From: Paraburkholderia sp. CNPSo 3272
GTDB taxonomy: Bacteria; Pseudomonadota; Gammaproteobacteria; Burkholderiales; Burkholderiaceae
Direction of reading: 5' to 3'
Assembly (NCBI RefSeq): GCF_024206495.1
Contig: NZ_JAMBPQ010000020.1
Span: 1 to 64,000 of the forward strand
Length of the DNA stretch: 64,000 bases
Shown piece after piece: positions 18,453 through 26,329 of the stretch; within the stretch, counting starts at the first letter, position 1; each line of letters starts with the position of its first letter. Both the position numbers and the translations under genes were made by a program. The notes beneath the pieces are model-generated. The model ran no database searches. It saw only the letters and a program-made list of their open reading frames with translations, and was not told the DNA's origin.

Positions 18453-21077
18453 ATGAAAGCCGCCGACATCCGCGAGAAATTCCTCAAGTTCTTCGAATCG
18501 AAGGGCCACACGATCGTGCGCTCGTCGAGCCTCGTGCCGGGCAACGACCCCACACTGCTCTTCACCAACTCGGGCATGGTGCAGTTCAAGGACGTGTTCC
18601 TCGGCACCGACAAGCGTCCGTACACGCGCGCCACGACCGCGCAGCGCAGCGTGCGCGCAGGCGGCAAGCACAACGACCTCGAGAACGTCGGCTACACGGC
18701 GCGTCACCACACGTTCTTCGAGATGCTCGGCAACTTCTCGTTCGGCGACTACTTCAAGCGCGACGCGATCCACTACTGCTGGGAGCTGCTGACCAAGGTC
18801 TACGCGCTGCCGGCGGACAAGCTGACGGTCACCGTCTACAAGGAAGACGACGAAGCGTTCGACATCTGGGCGAAGGAAATCGGCGTGCCGGTCGAGCGCA
18901 TCATCCGTATCGGCGACAACAAGGGCGCGCGCTACGCGTCGGACAACTTCTGGCAGATGGCCGACACCGGTCCCTGCGGTCCGTGCTCGGAAGTGTTCTA
19001 CGACCACGGCCCGGAAATCTGGGGCGGCCCCCCGGGATCGCCTGAGGAAGACGGCGACCGCTTCATCGAGATCTGGAATCTCGTGTTCATGCAGTTCAAC
19101 CGCGACGCCCAGGGCAACATGACGCCGCTGCCCAAACAGTGCGTCGACACGGGCATGGGTCTCGAGCGTCTCGCCGCCGTGCTCCAGCACGTGCACAGCA
19201 ACTACGAGATCGACCTGTTCCAGAATCTCATCAAGGCGGCTTCGCGCGAAACGAATACGCCCGACCTCACGAACAACTCGCTGAAGGTCATTGCCGACCA
19301 TATCCGCGCGTGCTCGTTCCTGATCGTCGACGGCGTGATTCCCGGCAACGAAGGCCGCGGCTACGTGCTGCGCCGTATCGTGCGCCGCGCGATCCGCCAC
19401 GGCTACAAGCTCGGCCAGAAGAGCGCGTTCTTCCACAAGCTGGTTGGGGATCTCGTCGCGGAAATGGGCGCCGCCTATCCGGAACTGGCCGAAGCGCAGC
19501 AGCGCGTGACGGACGTGCTGCGTCAGGAAGAAGAGCGCTTCTTCGAGACCATCGAGCACGGCATGTCGATTCTCGAAGCCGAACTGGCCGACCTCGAAGC
19601 GAAGGGCGGCAAGACGCTCTCGGGCGAACTCGCATTCAAGCTGCACGACACGTACGGCTTCCCGCTCGACCTCACGGCCGACGTTTGCCGCGAGCGCAAC
19701 GTCACGGTCGACGAGCCGGCGTTCGACGAAGCGATGGCGCGTCAGCGCGAGCAGGCGCGCGCGGCAGGCAAGTTCAAGATGACGCAGGGCCTCGAATACT
19801 CGGGCGCGAAGACGACGTTCCACGGCTACGAGGAAATCGCGTTCGACGACGCGAAGGTCGTCGCGCTCTACGTCGACGGCGCATCGGTCACCGAAGTGAA
19901 GACCGGCCAGGACGCCGTGGTCGTGCTCGACCACACGCCGTTCTACGCGGAATCGGGCGGCCAGGTGGGCGACCAGGGCGTGATCTCGAACGCGAGCATC
20001 CGTTTCGCCGTGGCCGACACGCTCAAGGTTCAAGCCGATGTGAGCGGCCACCACGGCACGCTCGAGCAGGGCACGCTCAAGGTCGGCGACGTCGTGAAGG
20101 CGGAAATCGACGCCATCCTCCGCGCTCGCACGGCGCGCAACCACTCGGCCACGCACTTGATGCACAAGGCGCTGCGCGAAGTGCTCGGTTCGCACGTGCA
20201 GCAGAAGGGCTCGCTCGTCGACGCGGATAAAACCCGCTTCGACTTCGCGCACAACGCGCCGATGACGGACGACGAAATCCGCCGCGTCGAGCAGATCGTC
20301 AATGCGGAAGTGCTCGCGAACGCGCCCGGCATCGTGCGCGTCATGTCCTACGACGATGCGGTGAAGGGCGGCGCGATGGCGCTGTTCGGCGAGAAGTACG
20401 GCGACGAAGTGCGCGTGCTCGACCTCGGGTTCTCGCGCGAGCTGTGCGGCGGCACGCACGTCACGCGCAGCGGCGACATCGGTTTCTTCAAGATCGTGAT
20501 GGAAGGCGGCGTGGCCGCAGGCATCCGCCGCGTGGAAGCGATCACGGGCGACAACGCCGTGCGCTTCGTGCAGGAGCTCGATGCACGCGTGAATGCGGCA
20601 GCGGCGGCGCTCAAGGCGCAACCTTCGGAACTGACGCAGCGTATCGCGCAGGTGCAGGACCAGGTGAAGTCGCTCGAGAAGGAACTGGGCGCGCTCAAGT
20701 CGAAGCTCGCTTCGAGTCAGGGCGACGAGCTCGTAGGGCAGGCCATCGAAGTCAACGGCGTGCACGTGCTGGCCGCGACGCTCGATGGCGCCGATTCGAA
20801 GACGCTGCGCGAGACCGTGGATAAGCTCAAGGACAAGCTCAAGAGCGCGGCGATCGTGCTGGCGGCTGTTGACGGCGGCAAGGTCAGCCTGATCGCGGGC
20901 GTGACCGCCGAGGCGAGCAAGAAGGTCAAGGCCGGCGAACTCGTGAACTTCGTCGCCCAGCAGGTCGGCGGCAAGGGCGGCGGCCGTCCCGACATGGCGC
21001 AGGCGGGCGGCACCGAGCCGGCCAACCTGCCGGCCGCGCTCGCCGGCGTGAAGGGCTGGGTCGAAGCGAAGCTGTAA
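18453..21077 (+). CDS. alaS: alanyl-tRNA synthetase
   Basis: An 874-aa class II synthetase with all family parts in order. The catalytic core opens MKAADIREKFLKFFESKGHT with motif 1/2 region TTAQRSVRAGGKHNDLENVG. The editing domain has the HxxxH zinc site NHSATHLMHKAL (about residues 565-575) and CGGTH (near 670), used to clear Ser- or Gly-tRNA-Ala. The C-terminal C-Ala domain ends in the glycine-rich GGKGGGRPDMAQAGG. The length is normal. ATG 18453 follows CAGGAAGGAC. The frame stays open upstream without similarity. Confidence 0.97.
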   Translation: MKAADIREKFLKFFESKGHTIVRSSSLVPGNDPTLLFTNSGMVQFKDVFLGTDKRPYTRATTAQRSVRAGGKHNDLENVGYTARHHTFFEMLGNFSFGDYFKRDAIHYCWELLTKVYALPADKLTVTVYKEDDEAFDIWAKEIGVPVERIIRIGDNKGARYASDNFWQMADTGPCGPCSEVFYDHGPEIWGGPPGSPEEDGDRFIEIWNLVFMQFNRDAQGNMTPLPKQCVDTGMGLERLAAVLQHVHSNYEIDLFQNLIKAASRETNTPDLTNNSLKVIADHIRACSFLIVDGVIPGNEGRGYVLRRIVRRAIRHGYKLGQKSAFFHKLVGDLVAEMGAAYPELAEAQQRVTDVLRQEEERFFETIEHGMSILEAELADLEAKGGKTLSGELAFKLHDTYGFPLDLTADVCRERNVTVDEPAFDEAMARQREQARAAGKFKMTQGLEYSGAKTTFHGYEEIAFDDAKVVALYVDGASVTEVKTGQDAVVVLDHTPFYAESGGQVGDQGVISNASIRFAVADTLKVQADVSGHHGTLEQGTLKVGDVVKAEIDAILRARTARNHSATHLMHKALREVLGSHVQQKGSLVDADKTRFDFAHNAPMTDDEIRRVEQIVNAEVLANAPGIVRVMSYDDAVKGGAMALFGEKYGDEVRVLDLGFSRELCGGTHVTRSGDIGFFKIVMEGGVAAGIRRVEAITGDNAVRFVQELDARVNAAAAALKAQPSELTQRIAQVQDQVKSLEKELGALKSKLASSQGDELVGQAIEVNGVHVLAATLDGADSKTLRETVDKLKDKLKSAAIVLAAVDGGKVSLIAGVTAEASKKVKAGELVNFVAQQVGGKGGGRPDMAQAGGTEPANLPAALAGVKGWVEAKL

Positions 21078-21117
21078 CCCGCGCGTCGCGGCTTGAATGC
21101 CGCTTTGCGACGAAGAG

Positions 21118-21145
21118 GGGCTGTCCGTGAGGGCAGCCCTTTTTG
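21118..21145 (+). terminator. intrinsic terminator of alaS
   Basis: Stem GGGCTGTCC/GGGCAGCCC with one G-T wobble (21118-21126/21131-21139), GTGA tetraloop, then TTTTTG. It is 41 nt after the stop codon. Confidence 0.85.
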
Positions 21146-21161
21146 TTTCCCGCGCGGCTTA

Positions 21162-22100
21162 TCAGGCGTGAAGGCCTGCAGGCGTGCCTGCCGCTTCAGC
21201 CGCCAATGGCGCCGCCGCGCTGCCCGTGCGTTGCGCATCCTCCAGCAGCGCATCCTTCAACGCGCCGAGCGCTGGCGAATAGTGGCCATGCCGCCAGGCG
21301 AGCAGCGTGTCGATCTGACCGAGCTTGCCAAGCGAATGAATCGTGACGTCGTCGGCACTGCGGGGCAGTTCGAGCACCGAACGCGGCGCGACGGCCACAC
21401 CCGCGCCCGCCGCCACGCACGCAACGATCGCGTGATACGAGCCCAGTTCCAGCACGCGCGAAGGCCGGATGCCATGCTCCAGATACCAGCGCTCGACATA
21501 GGCGCGATACGCGCAGCTGCGTTCGAACGCCACGAGCGTGGAGAGCGCGATGTCGTCGGGCTGGCGGATCGGCCGGTGGCCGCGCGGCGTGATCATCACG
21601 AGTTCTTCGCGATAGACCGGCACGTGCTCGAATATCTGAGGGTCCGGCAGTCCGTCGAGCGGTGTGGCGATCAGCGCCGCATCGATTGCGTATTCGCGCA
21701 GGCGCTCGATCATCGTGCCGGTCGTGCCCGTTTCCAGTTCGAGCGTGACCTCCGGCCACGTCTGGTGATAGTGCGCGAGCAGGCCGGGCAGACGGCTTGC
21801 TGCAGCGCTCTCCATGGTGCCCAGCCGCAGGCGTCCCGCCGGGCGCCCGGCCTTCAGTGCATGGCGCGCTTCGTCGGCGAGCGCGAGCAGGCGCTCGGCG
21901 TAGGGCAGCAGGGTTTCGCCAGCGGGCGTGAGAATGAGGCGGCGGCCCTCGCGCGTGAAAAGCGGGGTGCCGAGTTGATCTTCGAGCTGCTTGATGCGGG
22001 TGGTCACGTTCGACTGGACGCGGTTGAGCTTGGCAGCGGCCCGCGTCACGCCGTTTTCCCGCACGACCGCCCGGAAAATCGCCAGTTCGGCGAGGTCCAT
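21162..22100 (-). CDS. LysR-family transcriptional regulator
   Basis: A 312-aa regulator with an N-terminal winged helix-turn-helix (about residues 1-60, AIFRAVVRENGVTRAAAKLNRVQSNVT split across the domain) and a C-terminal effector-binding domain (about 90-295). It is divergent from an YbfB/YjiJ-type MFS gene and probably controls it in response to an unknown ligand. Two palindromes lie in the 97-bp shared region. ATG 22100 follows GGAGAGAACC. An upstream in-frame ATG at 22139 would read through the operator and is less likely. Confidence 0.9.
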   Translation of the reverse strand: MDLAELAIFRAVVRENGVTRAAAKLNRVQSNVTTRIKQLEDQLGTPLFTREGRRLILTPAGETLLPYAERLLALADEARHALKAGRPAGRLRLGTMESAAASRLPGLLAHYHQTWPEVTLELETGTTGTMIERLREYAIDAALIATPLDGLPDPQIFEHVPVYREELVMITPRGHRPIRQPDDIALSTLVAFERSCAYRAYVERWYLEHGIRPSRVLELGSYHAIVACVAAGAGVAVAPRSVLELPRSADDVTIHSLGKLGQIDTLLAWRHGHYSPALGALKDALLEDAQRTGSAAAPLAAEAAGTPAGLHA

Positions 22101-22124
22101 GGTTCTCTCCTCGGGATACATCGA

Positions 22125-22174
22125 TTCATGATAATTCATTTTTCATGAACGATAGGATCGCCTACGATGGTAGG
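22125..22174. promoter_or_regulatory. two palindromes in the LysR/MFS divergent region
   Basis: TTCATG-N13-CATGAA (22125-22130/22144-22149) is a perfect dyad of the size used by LysR regulators. CCTAC-N4-GTAGG (22161-22165/22170-22174) lies nearer the MFS start and includes a -10-like TACGAT. The pair fits the recognition and activation sites of a LysR system. Confidence 0.45.
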
Positions 22175-22197
22175 CAGTCGCTTAATCCGCTGATCTC

Positions 22198-23427
22198 ATG
22201 AACGACTTCGTCCCCCGCGCCGCCCACGTTTCCCAAGCCCGCCCGCATGCCGGTCGGCGCGCGGCGTTGGCCTGCATGGTGTCCCTCGCCGTTGCGCTGG
22301 GCGTCGGGCGTTTCGCCTTTACGCCGCTCCTGCCGCTCATGCTGCACGGCGGCGCGCTCGACTTGCGTCACGGCGGCTGGCTCGCGTCGCTGAACTACGC
22401 TGGCTACTTCGTTGGCGCGATCAGCTGCGTCGCGCTGCGCATGGCGCCCGCGAAGATCGTGCGCGCGGGCCTCGTGGTCACGGTGCTCCTCACGCTGGCG
22501 ATGGGCCTCACGCAGCAGTTCTGGATCTGGGCGGTCGTGCGCTTCGTGGCGGGCGCGGTGAGCGCGTGGACGTTCGTGTTCGCCTCGCAGTGGGGCCTGC
22601 GGCGGCTCGCTCAGCTCGGCGCGAACGAGTGGGGCGGCGTGATCTACACCGGTCCCGGCGTCGGCATCATTGCGACCGGGCTGTTCGTGAGCGCGGCCGG
22701 CGGTCTCGGCGCGCGCACGGGCTGGATCGGCTTCGGGCTGATCAGCGCGCTGCTCGCCGCCGTCGTCTGGTCGACGTTTGGAGAAGACATGCGCGCGCTG
22801 GCGCCGCGTCCCGCCGCGCGTGCCTCGGCAAGCGTCGCGCACGCGCAGCGCGAAGGGCGCCGTGCCGACGCCTTCTGGCTCGTGCTGCTCTACGGCGTGC
22901 CGGGTTTCGGCTACATCATCACGGCGACGTTCCTGCCCGTGATCGCGCGCCACGCGTTGCCCGGCTCGGCCTGGCCCGACCTGTTCTGGCCGATGCTCGG
23001 CGCGGCGCTGATCGCCGGCGCGCTGCTGGCTGCGCGCCTCCCGCTGCATTGGGATAACCGCCTGATGCTGGCGGGCGCCTACGTGCTGCAGGCCGTGGGC
23101 ATCGCGCTCGGCATCGTCTGGCCCAACGCCGCGGGCTTCTCGTTCGGCAGCGTGTTGATCGGGCTGCCGTTCACGGCGATCACGCTCTTCGCGATGCGCG
23201 AGGCGCGTCTGCTGCGTGGCGAGCATGCCGCCGCGCTGATGGGATATGCGACGGCCGCCTACGGCGTCGGGCAGATCGCGGGTCCGCTCGTGGCCGCGCC
23301 GCTCGCGGCTTCCACAGGCTCGTTCTCGCCTTCGCTGTGGCTCGCGGCGGGTGCGCTCGTGGCCGGCGCAATCGGGCTCGTCTGGCGGGCCTGGCATACG
23401 CGCGAGGCCGCACGCGGACTCCGATAG
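22198..23427 (+). CDS. YbfB/YjiJ-family MFS transporter
   Basis: A 409-aa major facilitator superfamily protein with about 12 membrane helices. After a polar 20-residue N-terminus, the first helix reads ACMVSLAVALGVGRFAFTPL, the GVGRFAFTPLLP signature of the YbfB/YjiJ (MFS_4) subfamily, and is followed by the GGWLASLNYAGYFVGA segment. The transported compound is unknown. The divergent LysR gene is the likely regulator. ATG 22198 has only a weak ribosome-binding site. Confidence 0.86.
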   Translation: MNDFVPRAAHVSQARPHAGRRAALACMVSLAVALGVGRFAFTPLLPLMLHGGALDLRHGGWLASLNYAGYFVGAISCVALRMAPAKIVRAGLVVTVLLTLAMGLTQQFWIWAVVRFVAGAVSAWTFVFASQWGLRRLAQLGANEWGGVIYTGPGVGIIATGLFVSAAGGLGARTGWIGFGLISALLAAVVWSTFGEDMRALAPRPAARASASVAHAQREGRRADAFWLVLLYGVPGFGYIITATFLPVIARHALPGSAWPDLFWPMLGAALIAGALLAARLPLHWDNRLMLAGAYVLQAVGIALGIVWPNAAGFSFGSVLIGLPFTAITLFAMREARLLRGEHAAALMGYATAAYGVGQIAGPLVAAPLAASTGSFSPSLWLAAGALVAGAIGLVWRAWHTREAARGLR

Positions 23428-23432
23428 CACAC

Positions 23433-23438
23433 TAGAAT
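23433..23438 (+). promoter_or_regulatory. -10 element upstream of the zinc-ribbon NUDIX gene
   Basis: TAGAAT lies 82 nt before the ATG at 23521, just after the MFS gene ends. No strong -35 is visible, so this is weakly supported. Confidence 0.3.
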
Positions 23439-23520
23439 GGTCGCTTTCGCGGGCGCCGCGAGCGTGCCCGCCGGGCCGCGCGGCCGGTTCCCCGCGCCAT
23501 CGACCCGTGTCTTTTCCCCC

Positions 23521-24051
23521 ATGAGCGACTACCAGTTTTGCCCGCGCTGCGCCACGCGCCTGACCGAGCGCGCCGATCCCGCCCACGAAGGCGGCCGCGT
23601 GCGTCTTGCCTGCCCGGACGACGTCTGCGGCTACGTCCACTGGAACAATCCGTTGCCCGTCGTGGCGGCGATCGTCGAGTACGAGGGCCGCATTCTGCTC
23701 GCCCGTAACGCCGCGTGGCCCGAAGGCATGTTCGCGCTCATCACCGGCTTTCTCGAAAACGGCGAGACGCCCGAAGAAGGCATCGCGCGCGAAGTGCATG
23801 AAGAAACCGCGCTGCGCGCCGAGAGTGTCGAGCTCGTTGGCGTGTACGAGTTCATCCGCAAGAACGAACTCATCATCGCGTATCACGTGAAGGCGTCGGG
23901 CACGATCGCGCTCTCGCCGGAACTGCTCGAATACCGCCTCGTCGAGCCCGCGAAGCTGCGGCCGTGGCGCGCGGGCACGGGCCAGGCGCTCGGCGAATGG
24001 ATGCGCCGGCGCGGCCTGCCGTTCGAGTTCGTCGAGCGTCCGGGCCAGTGA
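23521..24051 (+). CDS. zinc-ribbon NUDIX hydrolase (NudC-like layout)
   Basis: A 176-aa protein with an N-terminal zinc ribbon (CPRC at about residue 7-10 and CPDDVC about 36-41), then a NUDIX domain with a complete box (GFLENGETPEEGIAREVHEE, residues about 77-96). The combination resembles NADH pyrophosphatase NudC and related zinc-ribbon hydrolases. It lacks the N-terminal half of NudC and I see no SQPWPFPxS motif, so the substrate is open. ATG 23521 begins the conserved sequence. The thioesterase gene follows 52 bp later. Confidence 0.85.
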   Translation: MSDYQFCPRCATRLTERADPAHEGGRVRLACPDDVCGYVHWNNPLPVVAAIVEYEGRILLARNAAWPEGMFALITGFLENGETPEEGIAREVHEETALRAESVELVGVYEFIRKNELIIAYHVKASGTIALSPELLEYRLVEPAKLRPWRAGTGQALGEWMRRRGLPFEFVERPGQ

Positions 24052-24103
24052 TGGCCGGGCGACGAGCGACGCTTTCCCGCTACGCCTTCCCTGGATCTCC
24101 TCG

Positions 24104-24544
24104 ATGAATCGACCCGTCACCGTCGCCCGCTCCGGGTATCGTCATTTCCTGCCGATCGGCACGCGCTGGATGGACAACGATGTCTACGGCCACGTGAACA
24201 ACGTCGTCTACTACAGTTACTTCGACACCGTGGTGAACGAGTATCTGATTCGCGCGGGCGCGCTCGACATCGAGCACGGCACGACCATCGGGCTCGTCGT
24301 CGAAACGCAGTGCAATTACTTCGCGCCGCTCGTGTTTCCGGATCGCGTGGAAGCGGGGCTGCGCGTTGCGCGTCTCGGGTCGTCGAGCGTGCGCTACGAG
24401 GTGGGGCTCTTCCGCGAAGGCGAGGATGCGCCCGCGGCGCAGGGTCATTTCGTGCATGTCTACGTCGATCGCGCGACGCGCCGGCCCGTGAGTGCGTTGC
24501 CCGATGCGCTGCGCGCGGCGCTCGAGCCGCTCGTCGTCGGCTAG
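24104..24544 (+). CDS. 4HBT hot-dog acyl-CoA thioesterase
   Basis: A 146-aa single hot-dog domain protein of the YbgC/FcbC type. The active-site helix segment reads RWMDNDVYGHVNNVVYYSYF, with the catalytic Asp in D-N-D-V-Y-G-H, as in 4-hydroxybenzoyl-CoA thioesterases. It hydrolyses an acyl-CoA thioester in the cytosol; chain specificity is unknown. The stop codon TAG is contributed by the first unit of a 14-bp tandem array (CTAG), so repeat copy number could not change the protein. It is convergent with the Ap4A phosphorylase-like gene. Confidence 0.86.
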   Translation: MNRPVTVARSGYRHFLPIGTRWMDNDVYGHVNNVVYYSYFDTVVNEYLIRAGALDIEHGTTIGLVVETQCNYFAPLVFPDRVEAGLRVARLGSSSVRYEVGLFREGEDAPAAQGHFVHVYVDRATRRPVSALPDALRAALEPLVVG

Positions 24545-24717
24545 ACGCGGTCGGCTAGACGCGGTCGGCTAGACGCGGTCGGCTAGACGCGGTCGGCCAG
24601 ACGCGGTCGGCCAGACGCGGTCGGCCAGACGCGGTCGGCCAGACGCGGTCGGCCAGACGCGGTCGGCTAGACGCGGTCGGCTAGACGCGGTCGGCTAGAC
24701 GCGGTCGGCTAGACGCG
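24541..24717. repeat. 14-bp tandem repeat array, about 12.6 copies
   Basis: The unit is C[T/C]AGACGCGGTCGG. Units 1-4 (24541-24596) have T at position 2, units 5-9 (24597-24666) have C, units 10-12 and a partial 13th (24667-24717) have T again; otherwise all copies are identical. The block pattern indicates expansion by slippage or recombination from two founder units. It sits between two convergent genes, overlapping the thioesterase stop codon and ending 11 bp before the end of the next gene. Each unit contains GAC-GCG-GTC, a short dyad. Confidence 0.97.
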
Positions 24718-24727
24718 CATCAGCGCC

Positions 24728-25639
24728 TCAGCGCGCCACGCTCGCGCGCTCGAGCGCCGTCATCGGGCCGAGCTGGGCGAGCGTTTGCAGCTGCGCCGCA
24801 TTGCGCACGAAGAACGAGCCGGCAAAGCCGAGCGAGTTGACCGAAATCCCTTCGACACATTCAGTAGTGCGCGGCACCACCAGCATCCACCGTCGCGTGA
24901 CGAGCAGGTTGTACGGCGCGCCCTGATGCGCGACGCCGCCCACGTCGATCGCGGGCACGCCCGCCGCGTCCAGCAGCGCACGATAGCAGTCGAGTGCGAC
25001 ACGCGCGGCAGCTTCCGCTGTGCCGATGCCGGGGCCGAGATCGAGGCGTGCGAACGCATGGCGAAACGCGAGCCCCGGCACGATTGCGATGGGACGCGCG
25101 CCGTGGACCGCCTGCGCAGCGCCGAGCAGCGCTTCAAGCGGCGCGGCGTGAGGTCCATCGCCTGCGAGCGGCAGCGGCACCATCTGCAAATGCTTGTGCG
25201 GCTGGCTCGCGCCTGCGGCTGCGCCGCCGTTGTAGAACCCGAGTCCGTCGATTTCGCGCAGCACCGCAATCAGCGCGGTGAAGTCCGCCGCGTCCAGCAG
25301 CGCTTCCTGCGGCTCGTAGCGGCGCGTCACGATCAGCAGATGCCGGTCGATCACATTGAACTTGTTGAGCAGCGCGATATGGGTGGGCGAAAGGTCGCCG
25401 ACGAACAGATCGGGCTCGTAAGGCAGGAACGGATTGCGCGGGGGCTGCGGAACAGACGAAGTCGAAGTCTGCGGCGTGAGCCGCGCCGCCTCCTTGCGCG
25501 CGAGGTTCTCGGCCACGCGCACGGAGAAACGCATGCCGCCATCGTCGATGAAGGTATGCGCCGTCTCGATGGGATGAAGCGCGCCGCACGCGAGCGCGTG
25601 TGCCGTCTGCCGCTCGATCGCCGCGCGCAGCGTCGTCAT
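24728..25639 (-). CDS. Ap4A phosphorylase / ATP adenylyltransferase family protein
   Basis: A 303-aa protein of the HIT-superfamily ATP adenylyltransferase group. The catalytic motif QPHKHLQMVPLP near residue 146 supplies the nucleophilic His of HxHxQ. The segments NPFLPYEPDLFVGDLSPTH and LLNKFNVIDRHLLIVTRRYE match the fungal Apa1/Apa2 and bacterial Ap4A phosphorylase fold. The family splits diadenosine tetraphosphate with phosphate into ATP and ADP, or runs in reverse. The gene is 6 bp downstream of an adenosine-specific kinase and surely co-transcribed, which suggests a small adenine nucleotide module. Confidence 0.87.
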   Translation of the reverse strand: MTTLRAAIERQTAHALACGALHPIETAHTFIDDGGMRFSVRVAENLARKEAARLTPQTSTSSVPQPPRNPFLPYEPDLFVGDLSPTHIALLNKFNVIDRHLLIVTRRYEPQEALLDAADFTALIAVLREIDGLGFYNGGAAAGASQPHKHLQMVPLPLAGDGPHAAPLEALLGAAQAVHGARPIAIVPGLAFRHAFARLDLGPGIGTAEAAARVALDCYRALLDAAGVPAIDVGGVAHQGAPYNLLVTRRWMLVVPRTTECVEGISVNSLGFAGSFFVRNAAQLQTLAQLGPMTALERASVAR

Positions 25640-25645
25640 CGGCGC

Positions 25646-26131
25646 TCAGGCCTTGTAGCCGATGGTGCGCAACAGGTCCTTGCGCCAGCGCACGTCGTCC
25701 TCGCCCTCGACGCCCAGCGGCGGCATGCCGTCCACCACGCCGACGATGCCGCGCCCCTGATCCGTTTCCGCGATCAGCACCTGCGTAGGGTTCGCGGTGG
25801 CGCAGAAGATGCGGCAGACCTCGGGCACGGCCTTGACCGTATTGAGCACGTTGATGGGGAAGAAGCCGTCGCCGAGAAAGACGATGAAGCTATGTCCCGC
25901 CGCGATGCGCAACGCGTTTTGCGTCGCCATCTCGATGAGTGCGTCCTGCGTGCCCGAACGCCGCACGAGGCGCTTGCCCGACGCCTCGCAGAACGCGAGG
26001 CCGAACTGGATGCCCGGCACCGTGCCGTAGAGCGCCTCGTGCAGATCCTCGACGGATTTGATGAAGTGGGTCTGGCCAAGGATGAAGTTGGTGGCTTCGG
26101 GTTTTTCGATCTCTACCGTGGACAGTTGCAT
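25646..26131 (-). CDS. adenosine-specific kinase (DUF355 family)
   Basis: A 161-aa protein starting MQLSTVEIEKPEATNFILGQ and continuing HFIKSVEDLHEALYGTVPGIQFGLAFCEASGKRLVRRSG, the signature of the small adenosine-specific kinase family named after PAE2307 of Pyrobaculum. The family binds adenosine and AMP; physiological evidence in bacteria is thin. It is the first gene of a two-gene operon with the Ap4A phosphorylase-like gene. Only the name is well supported; the reaction in this organism is inferred from family membership. Confidence 0.84.
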   Translation of the reverse strand: MQLSTVEIEKPEATNFILGQTHFIKSVEDLHEALYGTVPGIQFGLAFCEASGKRLVRRSGTQDALIEMATQNALRIAAGHSFIVFLGDGFFPINVLNTVKAVPEVCRIFCATANPTQVLIAETDQGRGIVGVVDGMPPLGVEGEDDVRWRKDLLRTIGYKA

Positions 26132-26270
26132 GGCGAACCTCGTGCGCGGGCGTCTCGAACGCGCCGCCTTGCGCCGGGCCAGAAGGAGCTGGCTGGCGGG
26201 CGGCGGCGGCCAACAACAAGCCTAGTACGAACTCGCGGCAAGGCAAAGCGTGTGCAGGCGCACAACGAAC

Positions 26271-26303
26271 AACGGCCGGAGCCCCGAGGAGCGTCCGGCC
26301 GTT
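26271..26303 (-). terminator. terminator of the Fsr-type MFS gene
   Basis: A 10-bp perfect stem AACGGCCGGA/TCCGGCCGTT (26271-26280/26294-26303) with a 13-nt loop. It lies 27 bp downstream of the minus-strand stop. The minus-side T-tract is weak (TTGTTCGTTG); the plus side reads TTTTG, so it may also block antisense transcription. Confidence 0.65.
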
Positions 26304-26329
26304 TTGCCGAGCGAGGCGCGCCGCTGCGC

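Noticed and set aside
18414..20765. A 783-codon open frame antisense to alaS
   Set aside because: It mirrors AlaRS codons in a GC-rich genome. Its composition (Arg, Val, His rich) matches no protein family, and alaS is unambiguous.
24541..24717. CRISPR array
   Set aside because: The 14-bp units are directly adjacent, with no unique spacers and no cas genes.
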